From Lucifuga dentata (taxonomy: Eukaryota; Chordata; Actinopteri; Ophidiiformes; Bythitidae), in contig VXCM01003177.1 of assembly GCA_014773175.1 (NCBI GenBank), positions 1 to 64,000 of the forward strand: a stretch of 64,000 nucleotides of DNA, read 5' to 3'. The first letter of the stretch is position 1. Each line of letters begins with the position of its first letter. The position numbers were made by a program, and so were the translations under genes. Positions 49,892-61,170 of this stretch are shown here, piece after piece. Below the pieces are notes generated by a model that did no database searches, had not been told where the DNA came from, and saw nothing but the letters and a program-made list of their open reading frames with translations.

Positions 49892-52800
49892 TTAGGCAAT
49901 CATGTACTGCGTGATCGCTCGCAAGGCATACAAAAGCTCAGCCTGAAGTCTGGCCTCCATGATCAATAAGTTTACGTGTACCTGAGAGAGAAGAAAAGGA
50001 GATAAGATTGAGATTCAGTAAAAGGCCTGAATGGGAACTGGGATTTATAAAACTCGTCTGATGCCAGCTTTGACATGACAGAAAGATAACATTAAAGGCC
50101 CTCTCACCCGCTCCGATCGTTTAATTGGGGCCCAGCTCAGCGGACACACGGTGGATCTCGTGGCATCTGGAAAGCACGCCACGGTCTTGATGTACAGCTT
50201 CAAATCCCGCTCCAGCAACTGGTTGACTTCTCCATAATCGTAATCGTCGTAGCTGTAACAAACATATTCATCTGCTATGAACACACGTGCTTTTCGTGAG
50301 GATTTGCTGCTGTGGTCAACATGCGTAAAATATGATGTACACATTTCCTCCCTGGTGTGTTTTTTTTTTTTTCCTCACCGTATTCCAAGCACGCAGTGGA
50401 TGTAATTCCAGATTGCCCTCTTCAGGTCGGGGCTGTGCGAGGAGGGGAGGGTGGTCACGCTTCGGAATCGGTCATCCAACAAGTGGCCGATGTCTGAATA
50501 CAATCTGTTAACTAAGGAGAAGCCGTGGTCCTCCCACGAATAGTCCTGCAGAGACATTTCAACATATCCTTAAAGTTCAGGATGACTTAGACAATCAGTT
50601 CACCTCAATGCTCAAATTTACCTACAGATTAGAAAATATGAAACAATGCTTTCACGGCTTTAAACTACTGAACTCTAGATTATTACATCTACGTAAAAGT
50701 GTTTTAAATTCTTAAAATAAATGCTTCGCTGCCTCTGCCTGACACTGCCTGATTACTGCCATCTTCTCTTGGCAGCTGAGCGCTTGAAATCCACCTGAGG
50801 TAGATTCTCAGACTGTGGAAGCGCTGGTTAATTCAAACATCAAACCCATTTCCCCTCCCCACACACAGCTGCAATGTGAGACACAGGACAGTTTACCAAC
50901 AAGACCACCAGCCGACTCCTCAGCGGGTGACACACAGCATCATGTCCTCACCTGAACTCGAAATACTTGGAAGTGGTCCTCCTCCCTCCGTGCAAACTCC
51001 TGATAGCAAAAGTCAGGGTCTGTGATAAAGCGTGACGGGTCCGCAAGGCAAACCATCTCCTCTTCCTCTTCCACATCTGCGATAAAAGACAATGAAAGGT
51101 AGAGAGGAATTGTGGCAGGAATTGTAATAAGGGATAATCGCTGGTGTTTCTCACTGATAACGTCCTAATGCTGAGCAAGTCTCAGCAGCAGCAGTGCTGG
51201 TTTACCTGTTTGCTGGAGTGTCTGAGTCTGCAGCAGGCGCTCATCTCTCCTCTCCCGCTCCTCCTGAGATTTCTGAATTCTCTCCTTTAGACACACCAGT
51301 TCACAGCTGGAGTCCAGAGACTGTCGAGACAAATGTCAGATAGTTACTGATGACGTCAAATAAGGCATAAGTAAGTATCTCATGATGATCAGAGTGTACG
51401 ATTCTCCTGTTTCCTCATTTGTTAATTACAAAGATAGATTATCATTATAAAAAGTTGTTTACGACCTGTTTAATCAAGCTAATAGACAACATCAAAATAA
51501 CATGTTGCATTAAAGGACCACACTGCCCATTTTGTATGTTTGAGCCTAGTATATACAACTTTCATGCATGTAAGTTTACTGACAATTGTTTCCCAAAGTA
51601 TAAAACCGTATTTTAGCTTTCCTGATATTTTCCAAAATCTCTTAATCTTTCAAAGTCAAATATTGCAGCGATACACCCACCTTAAAAATTGATGTTTCGC
51701 CTGCTAATAGTTACGCAGCCTTATGAAGTCACGGTCGTTTAAATTTTTCAATAAATGCAGGTCTTCTTTTGGGACTATATTCCCTGGTGGAGACATACAT
51801 TCACTCCACATTTTTTATTGCACTTAAATGCTAAAATTACGTAACTTTGAAAAAAACCTGAATATACATGTTGTTCGCGATGGTGGATTACCTATCCCAA
51901 GAGCATTTCAAGTATCAACAAGTTGATTTTAATAGCGTACCAGAATGAAANTGGATTACCTATCCCAAGAGCATTTCAAGTATCAACAAGTTGATTTTAA
52001 TAGCGTACCAGAATGAAATGAAACCAACGGCAATCTGAAAGGTAGGAAAAAAAAATTTAATTCACAGTTCCAGTAGTATGCTTTGGGAAATGATTGTCAG
52101 TAACGTTGCGTTGTATGAAAACTGAATATATTAGGCTCAAACATGCAAAATGGATGGTATGGTCTATCAATCTTTGAACATGTCTATTTTACATGAAGCA
52201 TGAAAAAACCATCAAACTGTTTTAATATTACTTCTAACAGATCTATTGAAGCAGATAATGTGTAGATTGACCATAAAATCTCTAAAGCAAACGCACTTTG
52301 AAAGTTTCTTAGCGTAACAAATGTACAAAAGCAGGACTAGGAGGAACAGTTGCACAAAACGCTGACTGCAATTTGCTCCAAACGTAGAGTAAAAAGCTTG
52401 AACCGTTACCCGTCGCCGTGTCACGTGCTCGGAGGGCGCAGCGAGTGACAGAGGCACGCTGGTGTTGCCGTTGGCAGCATCAAAGGGGCAGAAGGGTGGT
52501 GGAGTGCCGTTGGGAGATTTGGAGAGAGGAACAAAGTCAGAGTCTGTGCCGGATCCAAACACGAAGCTGCAGAGGGAGTGGCAGTGAGCCAGGATGACCA
52601 CAGCCTGCACCAACTCAGCCAGAGACCAGCACTGCTCCCCCGACTTCAGCAGCATCTGAGGAGAACAAAGACAAGAGGTCAGAGTCAGACAACGTGGATC
52701 TCCAAGCCGCTTCTGCAGCCAGGCAGAATGATTAATAACAGTAATATGCTTTTTTTATGTGATCAATATATAAATTTAGGATTAGGACTTGTGTATTTAT

Positions 52801-53799
52801 TTCCTTTGCATGTTACTGCGCATGCTTTACCTGGATGTGTGGGCAGGCAGTGAGCCAGGGTTGGTGGGCCAGCACCTTATTGATGTGATCTAAGAGGCGA
52901 AGGCGAGGGGGCGCCGCCTCCAAACCCTGCAGCCACAGAGGATCCCCACCCACCCGAAGAAATTGGGCAGAGTGCAAGCACACCAGGTAGCTGCAGTGAT
53001 GGCGTGCTGCAGCCTGAAAGGAACAGGAAGGCAGAGCGAAATGAGCAACTTCTACTTATTCAAATTTGAAATATGCTGCCACAACAGACTGAACTCAGGC
53101 CTGAACGCAGCGAGACTCTCCTTTGTTGCTCACTGACCATGATGGCAATGTAGTGGCGGTACGGCAGCGGCAGGGGACCGTCCATGTGCAGGATGTAGTG
53201 CTGTGTGCGCAGGAAGCTCTCCAAGTACTGAGGGTGAGAGGCCATCTGCTGGGACACAGCGTCCACGCTCCCTCTGCTGACCAGAGCCTTCATGAGCAGC
53301 AGAGACACTCGCTCCTTCTCACAGTTCACCATCACCTGAGCAGAAACCACGACAGAGAGCCAGAGAAGCGTGAGAGGGAGAGCTGGAGCTGTTAGAGCTG
53401 AGAGAGCGGCCAGTAATATCATCCACTTCAGAGAAAATCACAAATGTCTGCACTGGTTTTACTGCTCTCTTATCGATTACCAAAGCGCTAAGTCTGATTT
53501 TTCTTCAACACAGTGTGAATAAATGCGTACAAAGTGGATTAAAAAAAAAAAAAAAAAANAAAAAAAAAAAAAAAAATCTAACATCCAATAGCAATCCTTT
53601 AGGGGACGATGATGGTGGACGTCAATATCTGCAATGTGTTGGCAAGCTACATCTGTGCTTTGCATTGGTGTTGTACATCTTAAATTAGCTCAGAAGAGCA
53701 GCAGCCATATTGTTGTAATTATGGTGCCAATGGCAGTGTGCACAGTCCTCTTTTTATTCTTTTTCAGATAAACCAAGTGAACAGCTGGGAGCTCAGCAG

Positions 53800-53837
<38 letters not shown>

Positions 53838-56800
53838 AGAAGCAACATCGATGACAGGCATATAAATAAATATGTGCTTTGTCTGTGAAAGTAGATACTG
53901 CAAACAAACACAAGCAGCCTAATGTACCTGGAGACAAGAATAAAAAAAAAACAGCCAAAGCGATTCTTTGAAAAGGGGATTTGCATGCTGGGTCAGAGGA
54001 GCCGGTCTGAAAGCTGGGTTTAGGAGGCCTCCAAAGGGAAAAAGCTCTGCAGCAGCGAAGGAGTCGAGACCAAACGTGCAAAGAGGAGCAACAGGGCTGC
54101 GGAACCCGAGGCCAAGAGAAGCAGCAATTGTATTTAAACTGAGCGATTGTATTTAAACTGAGAGATACGCATATGAGAACAGGGCAGCGTCTGCCCTGTT
54201 CTCATATGCGTATCTCTCAGTTTAAATACAATCGCTCAGTTTAAATACAATTGCCTGTAGGAAAAGGCGTTTGGGAGAACAGCCATGGTGAGGACACAGT
54301 TCCTCTGTGCGTGAAACCCGAGTCACCGCCTGATTGAAGCCAAATGGTCGACTGCAGCTTGGAGTGTGTGACTACTGGAAAAGATATTTCCCTTTAGCAG
54401 CACAAACTGCTATCTAGGATTCTTATTGGTCTGTCGTATCATAAGGCGCCGCAACTTATGTCAGATAGTTGGCAGCTAGTAGGGCTTGTTGCTTTACTTC
54501 TGCCCTGTGCAGCTTGTTGGCATTCATTGCCATGTTTATTTGGCTGGTAGCTCCATGTGGTATTTCGCTTCTCTCTGCAGTGGTAATTTCCCTGTGATCC
54601 TGCAGGAGGCTCCACCTGCCAGCTTATAAAGAGATTAAGAGACTATGATTTTAAAAAGCATGACATAACACACATCACACATGTCCGTCTCATTGTGATG
54701 TTTATGTCTCCCTCAGTTCATAGCTGATATAAGCTAACAGCTAGCAGGAGAAAAATGGCGCTGAGTCAAACATGCTCGGGCACGACCCTGACCTCCTGGC
54801 CTGCCACTCAACATGGGAAATGGTCTGGATGGGACCTTGAGCACACACGTGCCTGTCAATCAAACTCCGCTTGACATTAGGGCATTTGCACAAGTCCCTT
54901 TCTGCAAAAACAAGCGCTGCTGATTTGAATGCTGAGTGGCAGAATACACACTCAGCTGGTTTGGTCACTAAACTATGTCTTAATACTCTGAGTGTCTATT
55001 TCTAGTTTTTTTTTTCTGCAGGTTGTCAGTTTACTTCAGCAGGATCAATATGACTTCTGACTTGATCAATATGACTTCCTGCAGCGACGCCGTAACTCCT
55101 GTTAAACTCATTTAACTTAATCACTAAAGAATCTCAATGCACTACAGGCTAAATGCAAATACAACATGAATTATTATACCGCTTATCCTTTCTCCATGTG
55201 AAACTGGAGACACTGAAGGAAAAAGGGATTATGATCTGTAGTTTATTAACTTGCTCTTGGTGTTTGGCAGCATCAAAAGACAACTATTTAAATATTACCA
55301 TGAGAGCTGCCAGCATTATGCTTTGTCACGGCGTTCAATATCAATCCAAAACAATAAAAGCACTTGGCAGGTTAGTTATTTACTTTGATACACTAATATC
55401 TATTAAAGGACCATACCATCCATTTTGCATGTTTGAGCCTAACATATTCAATTTTCATACATGTAAGGTTACCGACAATCACTTCCTAAAGGAGAAAATC
55501 ATATTTCAGCTTTCCTGCTATTTTGCAAAATCTGTTAAGCTTTCAAAATCAAATATTCAAGCGATACACCCACCTTAAAAATCGATGTTTCACCTGCTAA
55601 TAGTTANTCAAAATCAAATATTCAAGCGATACACCCACCTTAAAAATCGATGTTTCACCTGCTAATAGTTACGGAGCCTTATGAAGTTACGGTTGTTTAA
55701 ATTTTTCGATAAACGCAGGTTTTCTTTTGGGACTATATTCCCCGGTGGAGACATACATTCACTCTGCACTTTTTATTGTGCTTAAATGCTAAAATTATGA
55801 AACTTCAAAAAAGAAAAACCTGAATACACATCTTGTTCATGATGATGGATTACCTATCCCAAGAACATTTCAAGTATCAACAAGCTGATTTTAATAGTGT
55901 ACCAGAATGAACTGAAACCAATGGTGGTCTGAAGGTAGGAAAAACAGTTTTTAATTCACTGTTCCAGTAGCATGCTTTGGGAAATGTTGTCAGTAACGTT
56001 ACATGTATGAAAACTGAATACATTAGGCTCAAACATGCAAACTGGGTGGTATGGTCCTTTAATATCCCACTGAGACTATGAAACCAACTTACTCCTGTTG
56101 TTATAAATTTTCCCTGCTGATGTGTCCCTGAGCAAGGCACTGATTTGTGTTGTGCAGCTACGCTCTTCAAGAAGTAAAAAAAAAAAAAAAAANAAAAAAA
56201 AAAAAAAAAGAGAGTTTTTGTATCAGGATCAATTAAATACATTATTCTTGTTATCAGACCACTTAAGGTGGAGCAAAAGGCTCTGCTGAGTCCCACAGGG
56301 AGCGCTGTGCCCACACAGGACTACGACTCCACTGCCCACTCCCCTGAAAGTATATCATCTTTCACTGGGCCAGGTGGCACACCCACAGTGTTTCTCACCA
56401 AGAGACAAACATACAAGCAGTAGAAATGTAAAAACAAAAGGGAAAAAAAAAAAATCTCAACAAGTCAGCCACAATTTCACTGGTAAATTCTGTCACCTAC
56501 AGCTGTGAAAAAACAGTAGAATAAGAGACGACTTACACTTCTGTGGATTGCAAGGACACGATCTGCCGTAATATCGACATCTCACAATTCATGAGTAAAT
56601 TTGTGTATTTGTTGAACCTGGTGAACATGTCTGGACATACCCTACAAAAAGTCAAACTGAAACAGGAACTACAGTCTACTTGAGCATTTGCTCAGCAGGA
56701 AATGACACATGTTGCAGTTTTCACCATGTCTGCTGACACCTTAACGTGAAAGCACAATCAAAAGGCAGACAAGCCTAAGATTCATGCCAACATGGATTTT

Positions 56801-59800
56801 TAAAAGTTGACACGTGCGATACGAATTTAAGAAACTCCCAAACTTTAAGCTCCTCTGTATATTCTTTGGTCTTTAAGATGAGAGATCTGAAAATAAAGCC
56901 GAGCTGAAATTACCTTTCTTTCTTCTGGCCGCTTTTTAACCAGTGATAAAATTCATTTTTATGTGTTTTGCTGCAAAAGTGGTCCAGTCCATTATTATTA
57001 AAATATGCATTTTCATAAGCACCCATCAGTACTGGTGACTAAAGAACACAAGGGAAAGTAGGTTCAAACAGACAACCTCTTGTCACAGCTGTGTTCAGAC
57101 ATACACTGTTCCATCTGTATGCCTGAAAACACTCCAATAGCTGCACACAGTGCCACTTTCATACACTTGCTACTGTCCACCCACGTAAAAAAAACACCCG
57201 CAAGAAAAAACAAGCATTGACGAGTGTGTGTGGGTGTAAATGAAAGGAACACATCGTCAAAATTTGAGTCAGATTTATGCATTACAAAGCATATTTTGGC
57301 TTCACATGTATACAGATGCTGCCAGCTTGTACCTGAGCACCTTAAGGCCGTTTGTATGCAACGTGGGATGTAAGAGTTCAGTTCACAACAGATGTTTTTT
57401 TTTTTTAACTGAAATTTTTCTTTGCAAAAACAGCCTTAAGGGTGAGAAATAGAGACGCTGATGTTGATATTAAGAGTCATGTCGTAATCAAATCAAAAGA
57501 CGAATTCTAACTTGTGGTCTGGTTGCGAAAAGGCGAAAAACCTCAGAAGACCTGTTGTGAAAATTCACAGGTGTAAATAATTTGACATTCAAAAAAAAAA
57601 AAAAAAAAAAAAGAACCCTTGCTTCACAACACAGGAGCGTGTCATTTGTTTATTGATCAGAGGCGAGCAAAAGGCAGGAATGAGATGAAAAACAGGGGTG
57701 ACGTCACCAAAGGGAGGAAAGGTAAAGGGAGACAAAGACATGCTTTGATAATAGCCTGACAAACAAAATGTCAGCGCGAATATGAACAGCACGGCGCGGG
57801 GCCGAGATAGCACACAAAGAAGTGGAAAAATGATGCCAGCAGCCTTCCAAGGGTAAATGTGTCAGCTTGAGATGTTTGTGTGTGTGTGTGTCTGTAAGTG
57901 CATGCATGTGGTGGCGTTTTTGCAGGAGGGAGGGAGGGAGGGAGGGAAGGGGCTGTTGNTGTAAGTGCATGCATGTGGTGGCGTTTTTGCAGGAGGGAGG
58001 GAGGGAGGGAGGGAAGGGGCTGTTGCAGATACAGGAGAAGGACATTCAATCTGCATTCCTACTGAGCCTGAAGGGGTCTGTCCTTATCATGCGCCAGTGT
58101 CCTGACGGCTTTCACTCCCTCATCCCCCCTTCATCACCGGAAACACAAGCAGCTGGGGCCGTTTTTGGCTCTGCAACCTGAACTCAGGGAGAGGCGCAAA
58201 ACAAACCAGCTGCAGCCCAGAGAGGGGAGGGGAGCTGCTGGGTCGGACAGCACATACAACATAACCAAGACAAACAAAACACTGTACAGGAGGATGAAGA
58301 AAGAAACAAACTCTCACGTATGAGTGAGTGACCCTCAGGAAATGTGGCAGGCAGGAAGAAGGAGACGTCCAGCATTCAAAACTGACAACAGGGTAATTCA
58401 TAACTTCTCTCCTTCACAAACAGGCCAGCCACATGCAAGTTATGATAACAAAGTGAGGTGTTCTGAATTATTGAAGCCTAAATACCTGCAAAGTATTTCT
58501 TTTAACAAAGACGGCTTTGGAAGACATGTTTCAAGTAGATGTAGAGAAACTCTTTTCCTTTTTTTAACATCTGACCCTCAGTTCTAGCTGATATATTCTG
58601 TGAAGAAATGTGATCAGTAACTGCAGCTTTGGGCAGACTTACAAATTGGCCAAATTTTTTCTATCCCCCTACTGCTCACATTCCCCTCTCTGTTTTGTTC
58701 CTTTTCTGGACGCCTATCTTTACAAAACATGTCTTTTAGCCTGTGCATGGGACAGCGCCCCCTTTCTGTTGCAAAAGGAAAAGCAGGGACAGAAGAGAAA
58801 AACAAGTTTGATTGGCAGTCCAGTTTCGCCAGCAAATACTGCACAATAAAGTCGTCAACATTTGGAGCAGGAGGGACAAAAAGGAAAGATAACGCTCATT
58901 AGTCGATATTTTAAACCCCTTTACATAGTCTGGTCTTTTCCACGCGTCCTTATTTCTTATTTATCGCCAATAATGTCGCTGCATTACTTCACAGATACAT
59001 AACTGACACTTTTCTCCCAAATACTAAGATGATGTCATTGTCACCTATCGCTTTGTCTCCATGCTGCAAAGCTGTTAACAGAGCACCTGAATGCACACGG
59101 ATCGATGTAAAAGTTATCAATGATCCACTGCACAAAGGACTGAAATGATCGTTAGCGAACACATGAAAGCAAAATATCGGTTCTGCTAGCCGCTTAGAGG
59201 GCTGAGACACACACCTCCCACAACAAAGAATTAATAGCAAAATGATCATTTCTACTGAAAATATTTCAATTTAATTTAGTGTTAGTAGACTGTCGTAATG
59301 CTGTGAGCTTTATATTACGTGACATTTTACCTGCTCCAGGTGGAAACTACAATATGCCTCTTTATGCTGGCTAAAGTGGCAATTCTCAGCCACGTATGTA
59401 CATATAAAACATGTTTTCTACATCGATGAGGTGTGATTTAACACTACATGCTAGCTCAATAAACGGTTAGCTGAGTTAGCCACATCAGAACTTTGTTCAC
59501 TTGCTAGCTCTCACCTCTTTAACGTTACTGGCAAACATCAGATAAAACAAAGTTTAGAGGAAAAACTGTTAACCTTTTAACACTTAAATTGTTAAACGCG
59601 TAGTTGAAAGCTAAGAAGCCAACGAAGCCAACGAAGCTGAATTTACGAGCTGATTATAAGACGAGTTTTTTCATGAGATAAAATAATCTCTTCGTCAAAT
59701 GAATGAACATTTGTCAGGACTTGAGGCTAACCGAGAGGCTAGCTTTAACTATGTTAAAACTAACTTAACAACTTTCAGGAGTCTGCTCTCCTCTCAAATT

Positions 59801-59874
59801 TAACCTACCTGATTTTGGACTCGCTGGCACTGGGTTCTCAGGGGATATTCCATTGTATTCGTACAGATGATCAT
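49892..59874 (-). CDS. sestrin, SESN3-like, divergent leucine pocket
   Basis: Nine exons on the minus strand: 59809-59874, 53138-53335, 52831-53013, 52410-52655, 51206-51320, 50952-51076, 50379-50545, 50108-50252 and 49892-49981, with GT-AG introns and matching phases. They give 444 residues, shorter than the usual 480-550. It starts [11 protein letters not shown]. The redox half has [20 protein letters not shown] with Cys95, Tyr97 and His102, the conserved alkylhydroperoxide-reductase-like residues. The C half has [35 protein letters not shown] (Asp369-Asp370, the GATOR2-contact pair) and ends [19 protein letters not shown]. Sestrins bind GATOR2 and restrain mTORC1. Similarity is highest to SESN3 ([10 protein letters not shown]). 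Oddities: the lid segment before Leu352 is about nine residues short, residues 392-415 are strongly diverged, and the usual GPSxFIP segment between exons 1 and 2 was not found. It could be a SESN3 duplicate or a fourth sestrin. Confidence 0.94.
51510..52170 (+). mobile_element. TTAA-flanked MITE, copy G (in sestrin intron)
   Basis: Starts TTAAAGGACCACACTG. The right end is worn (GGTATGGTCTATCAA). The interior matches copies A, D and H. It is inserted in the sestrin intron between exons 51206-51320 and 52410-52655. An N at 51951 joins identical 67-base copies (51884-51950, 51952-52018). Confidence 0.88.
54124..54254. repeat. perfect palindrome, 64-bp arms, 3-base spacer
   Basis: Positions 54124-54187 are the exact reverse complement of 54191-54254, with spacer CGT. 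Each arm contains two direct copies of 'gattgtatttaaactgag' or a near copy. It lies in sestrin intron 1. It is either a very young inverted duplication or a fold-back assembly artefact. Confidence 0.95.
55403..56062 (+). mobile_element. TTAA-flanked MITE, copy H (in sestrin intron 1)
   Basis: Intact ends TTAAAGGACCATACC and GGTATGGTCCTTTAA with a full interior. An N at 55607 separates identical 64-base copies (55543-55606, 55608-55671), so the real length is about 595 bp. This is one of the best-preserved copies. Confidence 0.92.
56063..59808 (-). other. rest of sestrin intron 1
   Basis: No exon was recognised. A reading for an exon encoding a Phe-Ile-Pro motif on the minus strand failed. 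Contents: A runs (56177-56209, 57591-57612), a (gt)n/(ggga)n block at 57876-58020 with an N at 57959 between identical 66-base copies. Confidence 0.5.
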
Positions 59875-59989
59875 TTTCCAAAAAGTGCTATTGCATGGAT
59901 GCGGCTGTGTGTTTCTTGGCTCTGTCCAGCTAGCTAACAAAGGCAGCCAGCCTTACAGAGAGACTTAGGACTGCAGCCGCACAGCGAAC

Positions 59990-60120
59990 AGACTGACTGG
60001 AGAAAAGCTTCCCCAGCCGGCGTGACAGCTCCAGTAACAGCCGGACCAATCAGAGCACAGGGGGGCGGGGCCAGCTCTCTGCCTTAACCCAATGCTAATG
60101 AACATCTGTAAACAACACAC
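59990..60120 (-). promoter_or_regulatory. sestrin promoter
   Basis: Just upstream of the first sestrin exon lie a CCAAT box (ACCAATCAGA, 60045-60054), a GC box (GGGGCGGGGC, 60062-60071) and an exact FoxO element (GTAAACAA, 60108-60115). There is no TATA box. The local GC content is well above that of the flanks. Confidence 0.7.
60108..60115 (-). promoter_or_regulatory. FoxO-binding octamer in the sestrin promoter
   Basis: GTAAACAA, i.e. TTGTTTAC on the sestrin strand, 234 bases upstream of the sestrin ATG. SESN3 is an established FoxO target in mammals, so this is a credible control site. Binding itself is inferred. Confidence 0.6.
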
Positions 60121-60316
60121 ACACACACACACCCCCACACACGTTTATAACTAGTGGTTTGGCATACAATATATACCTTGTACCTTGTTAAGACTCACTG
60201 CCACCGGGGCTGGCCTAAGTCTTTTGAGGCCCCAGACAACAATTTGTTCAATTTGTACTGAGGCCCGCCTTCACATTTTAACTTGGATGATATCAGCTCA
60301 CACTTGAAGTAGTTTA

Positions 60317-60831
60317 TGCTGCATTCGACAGACCTCGGAAGTCAAATTTTTCCCAGTTGGAAGCTCCAACTTCCAACCTCAAACCATTCCAGCCAAATGT
60401 AATCAAAAAAGCATAGCTGAACACCAATAAATACTGTAAAATTAATTAAACTTCATAAGAAATGCTAACTAAAGTAAAGACTACAGGAATGTTTGGTTGT
60501 GTTGTTTTACAATGATATTAATCACAGTGGGTATTAAACATTATGCAGAGAAGTAATATTATGAAATTATTTACACTTACATATTAATGGCAAACCGTTA
60601 TTATACAAAATAGATAGTTAACTTGGCGATATATTCTGACCTTTTTCTTTCAATTTCACACAAGAAAAAATACTTAGGCGCTGCCATGTTGAGTGACAAC
60701 CTTGGTAAGTCGGGGTAGATAATTTTGATCCAAGTTTTCCAGCCGGAGACCGACTTCCAGTGCCACTCCAATGCATTTTTCCAAGTAAGAAGTTGGAAAA
60801 ATGTGACTTCCGAGGTCTGTCAAACGCAGCA
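60317..60831. mobile_element. Harbinger-like MITE with TTA target duplication
   Basis: Terminal inverted repeats of about 35-40 bases: TGCTGCATTCGACAGACCTC at the left, and the complement of TGCTGCGTTTGACAGACCTC at the right. They are flanked by TTA on each side (60314-60316 and 60832-60834). A three-base TWA duplication is typical of PIF/Harbinger elements. 515 bp, no transposase. Confidence 0.85.
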
Positions 60832-60970
60832 TTAGGCCACTACTTCCACACACTAGTGGTATGGTCTCATAAAATTTCTCCTCCATTCTTGAATGACCCT
60901 TAAATCAATCTGGGCTCAGTTTCCCCAAAGTAATGGGCCAACATCATCTGAGTTTAAAGGGGACTCCTCT

Positions 60971-61005
60971 GATTTTACATATCACATTCAGTGATATGTA
61001 AAATC
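60971..61005. repeat. perfect 15-bp hairpin
   Basis: The arm gattttacatatcac (60971-60985) pairs exactly with 60991-61005 across a 5-base loop (ATTCA). It lies just after the Harbinger-like element and before the dispersed repeat copy. Confidence 0.8.
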
Positions 61006-61170
61006 GGGAGCTCTAGTCAGCATGCGAAAACAAAGCAAAGTCAGCAAGGCCAGGGAAACTGATCCTTTATTGTGCCATTTTGTTCTGTTCCTTATATTAC
61101 ATGGCTTTAGCTTTACATGGTTTTATATCCTCCTTTAATGTTTCACTGTTTTTATATCTTTGTAATTTGC

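Noticed and set aside
50108..50252. Frameshift as the cause of the odd sestrin segment at residues 392-415
   Set aside because: The segment has the same length as in the family, Trp and Glu stay aligned, and the other two frames do not give a better match.
57867..58181. Open frame with tandem peptide repeat
   Set aside because: The peptide repeat comes from the 66-base duplication around the N at 57959, and the rest is (ggga)n repeat in a sestrin intron.
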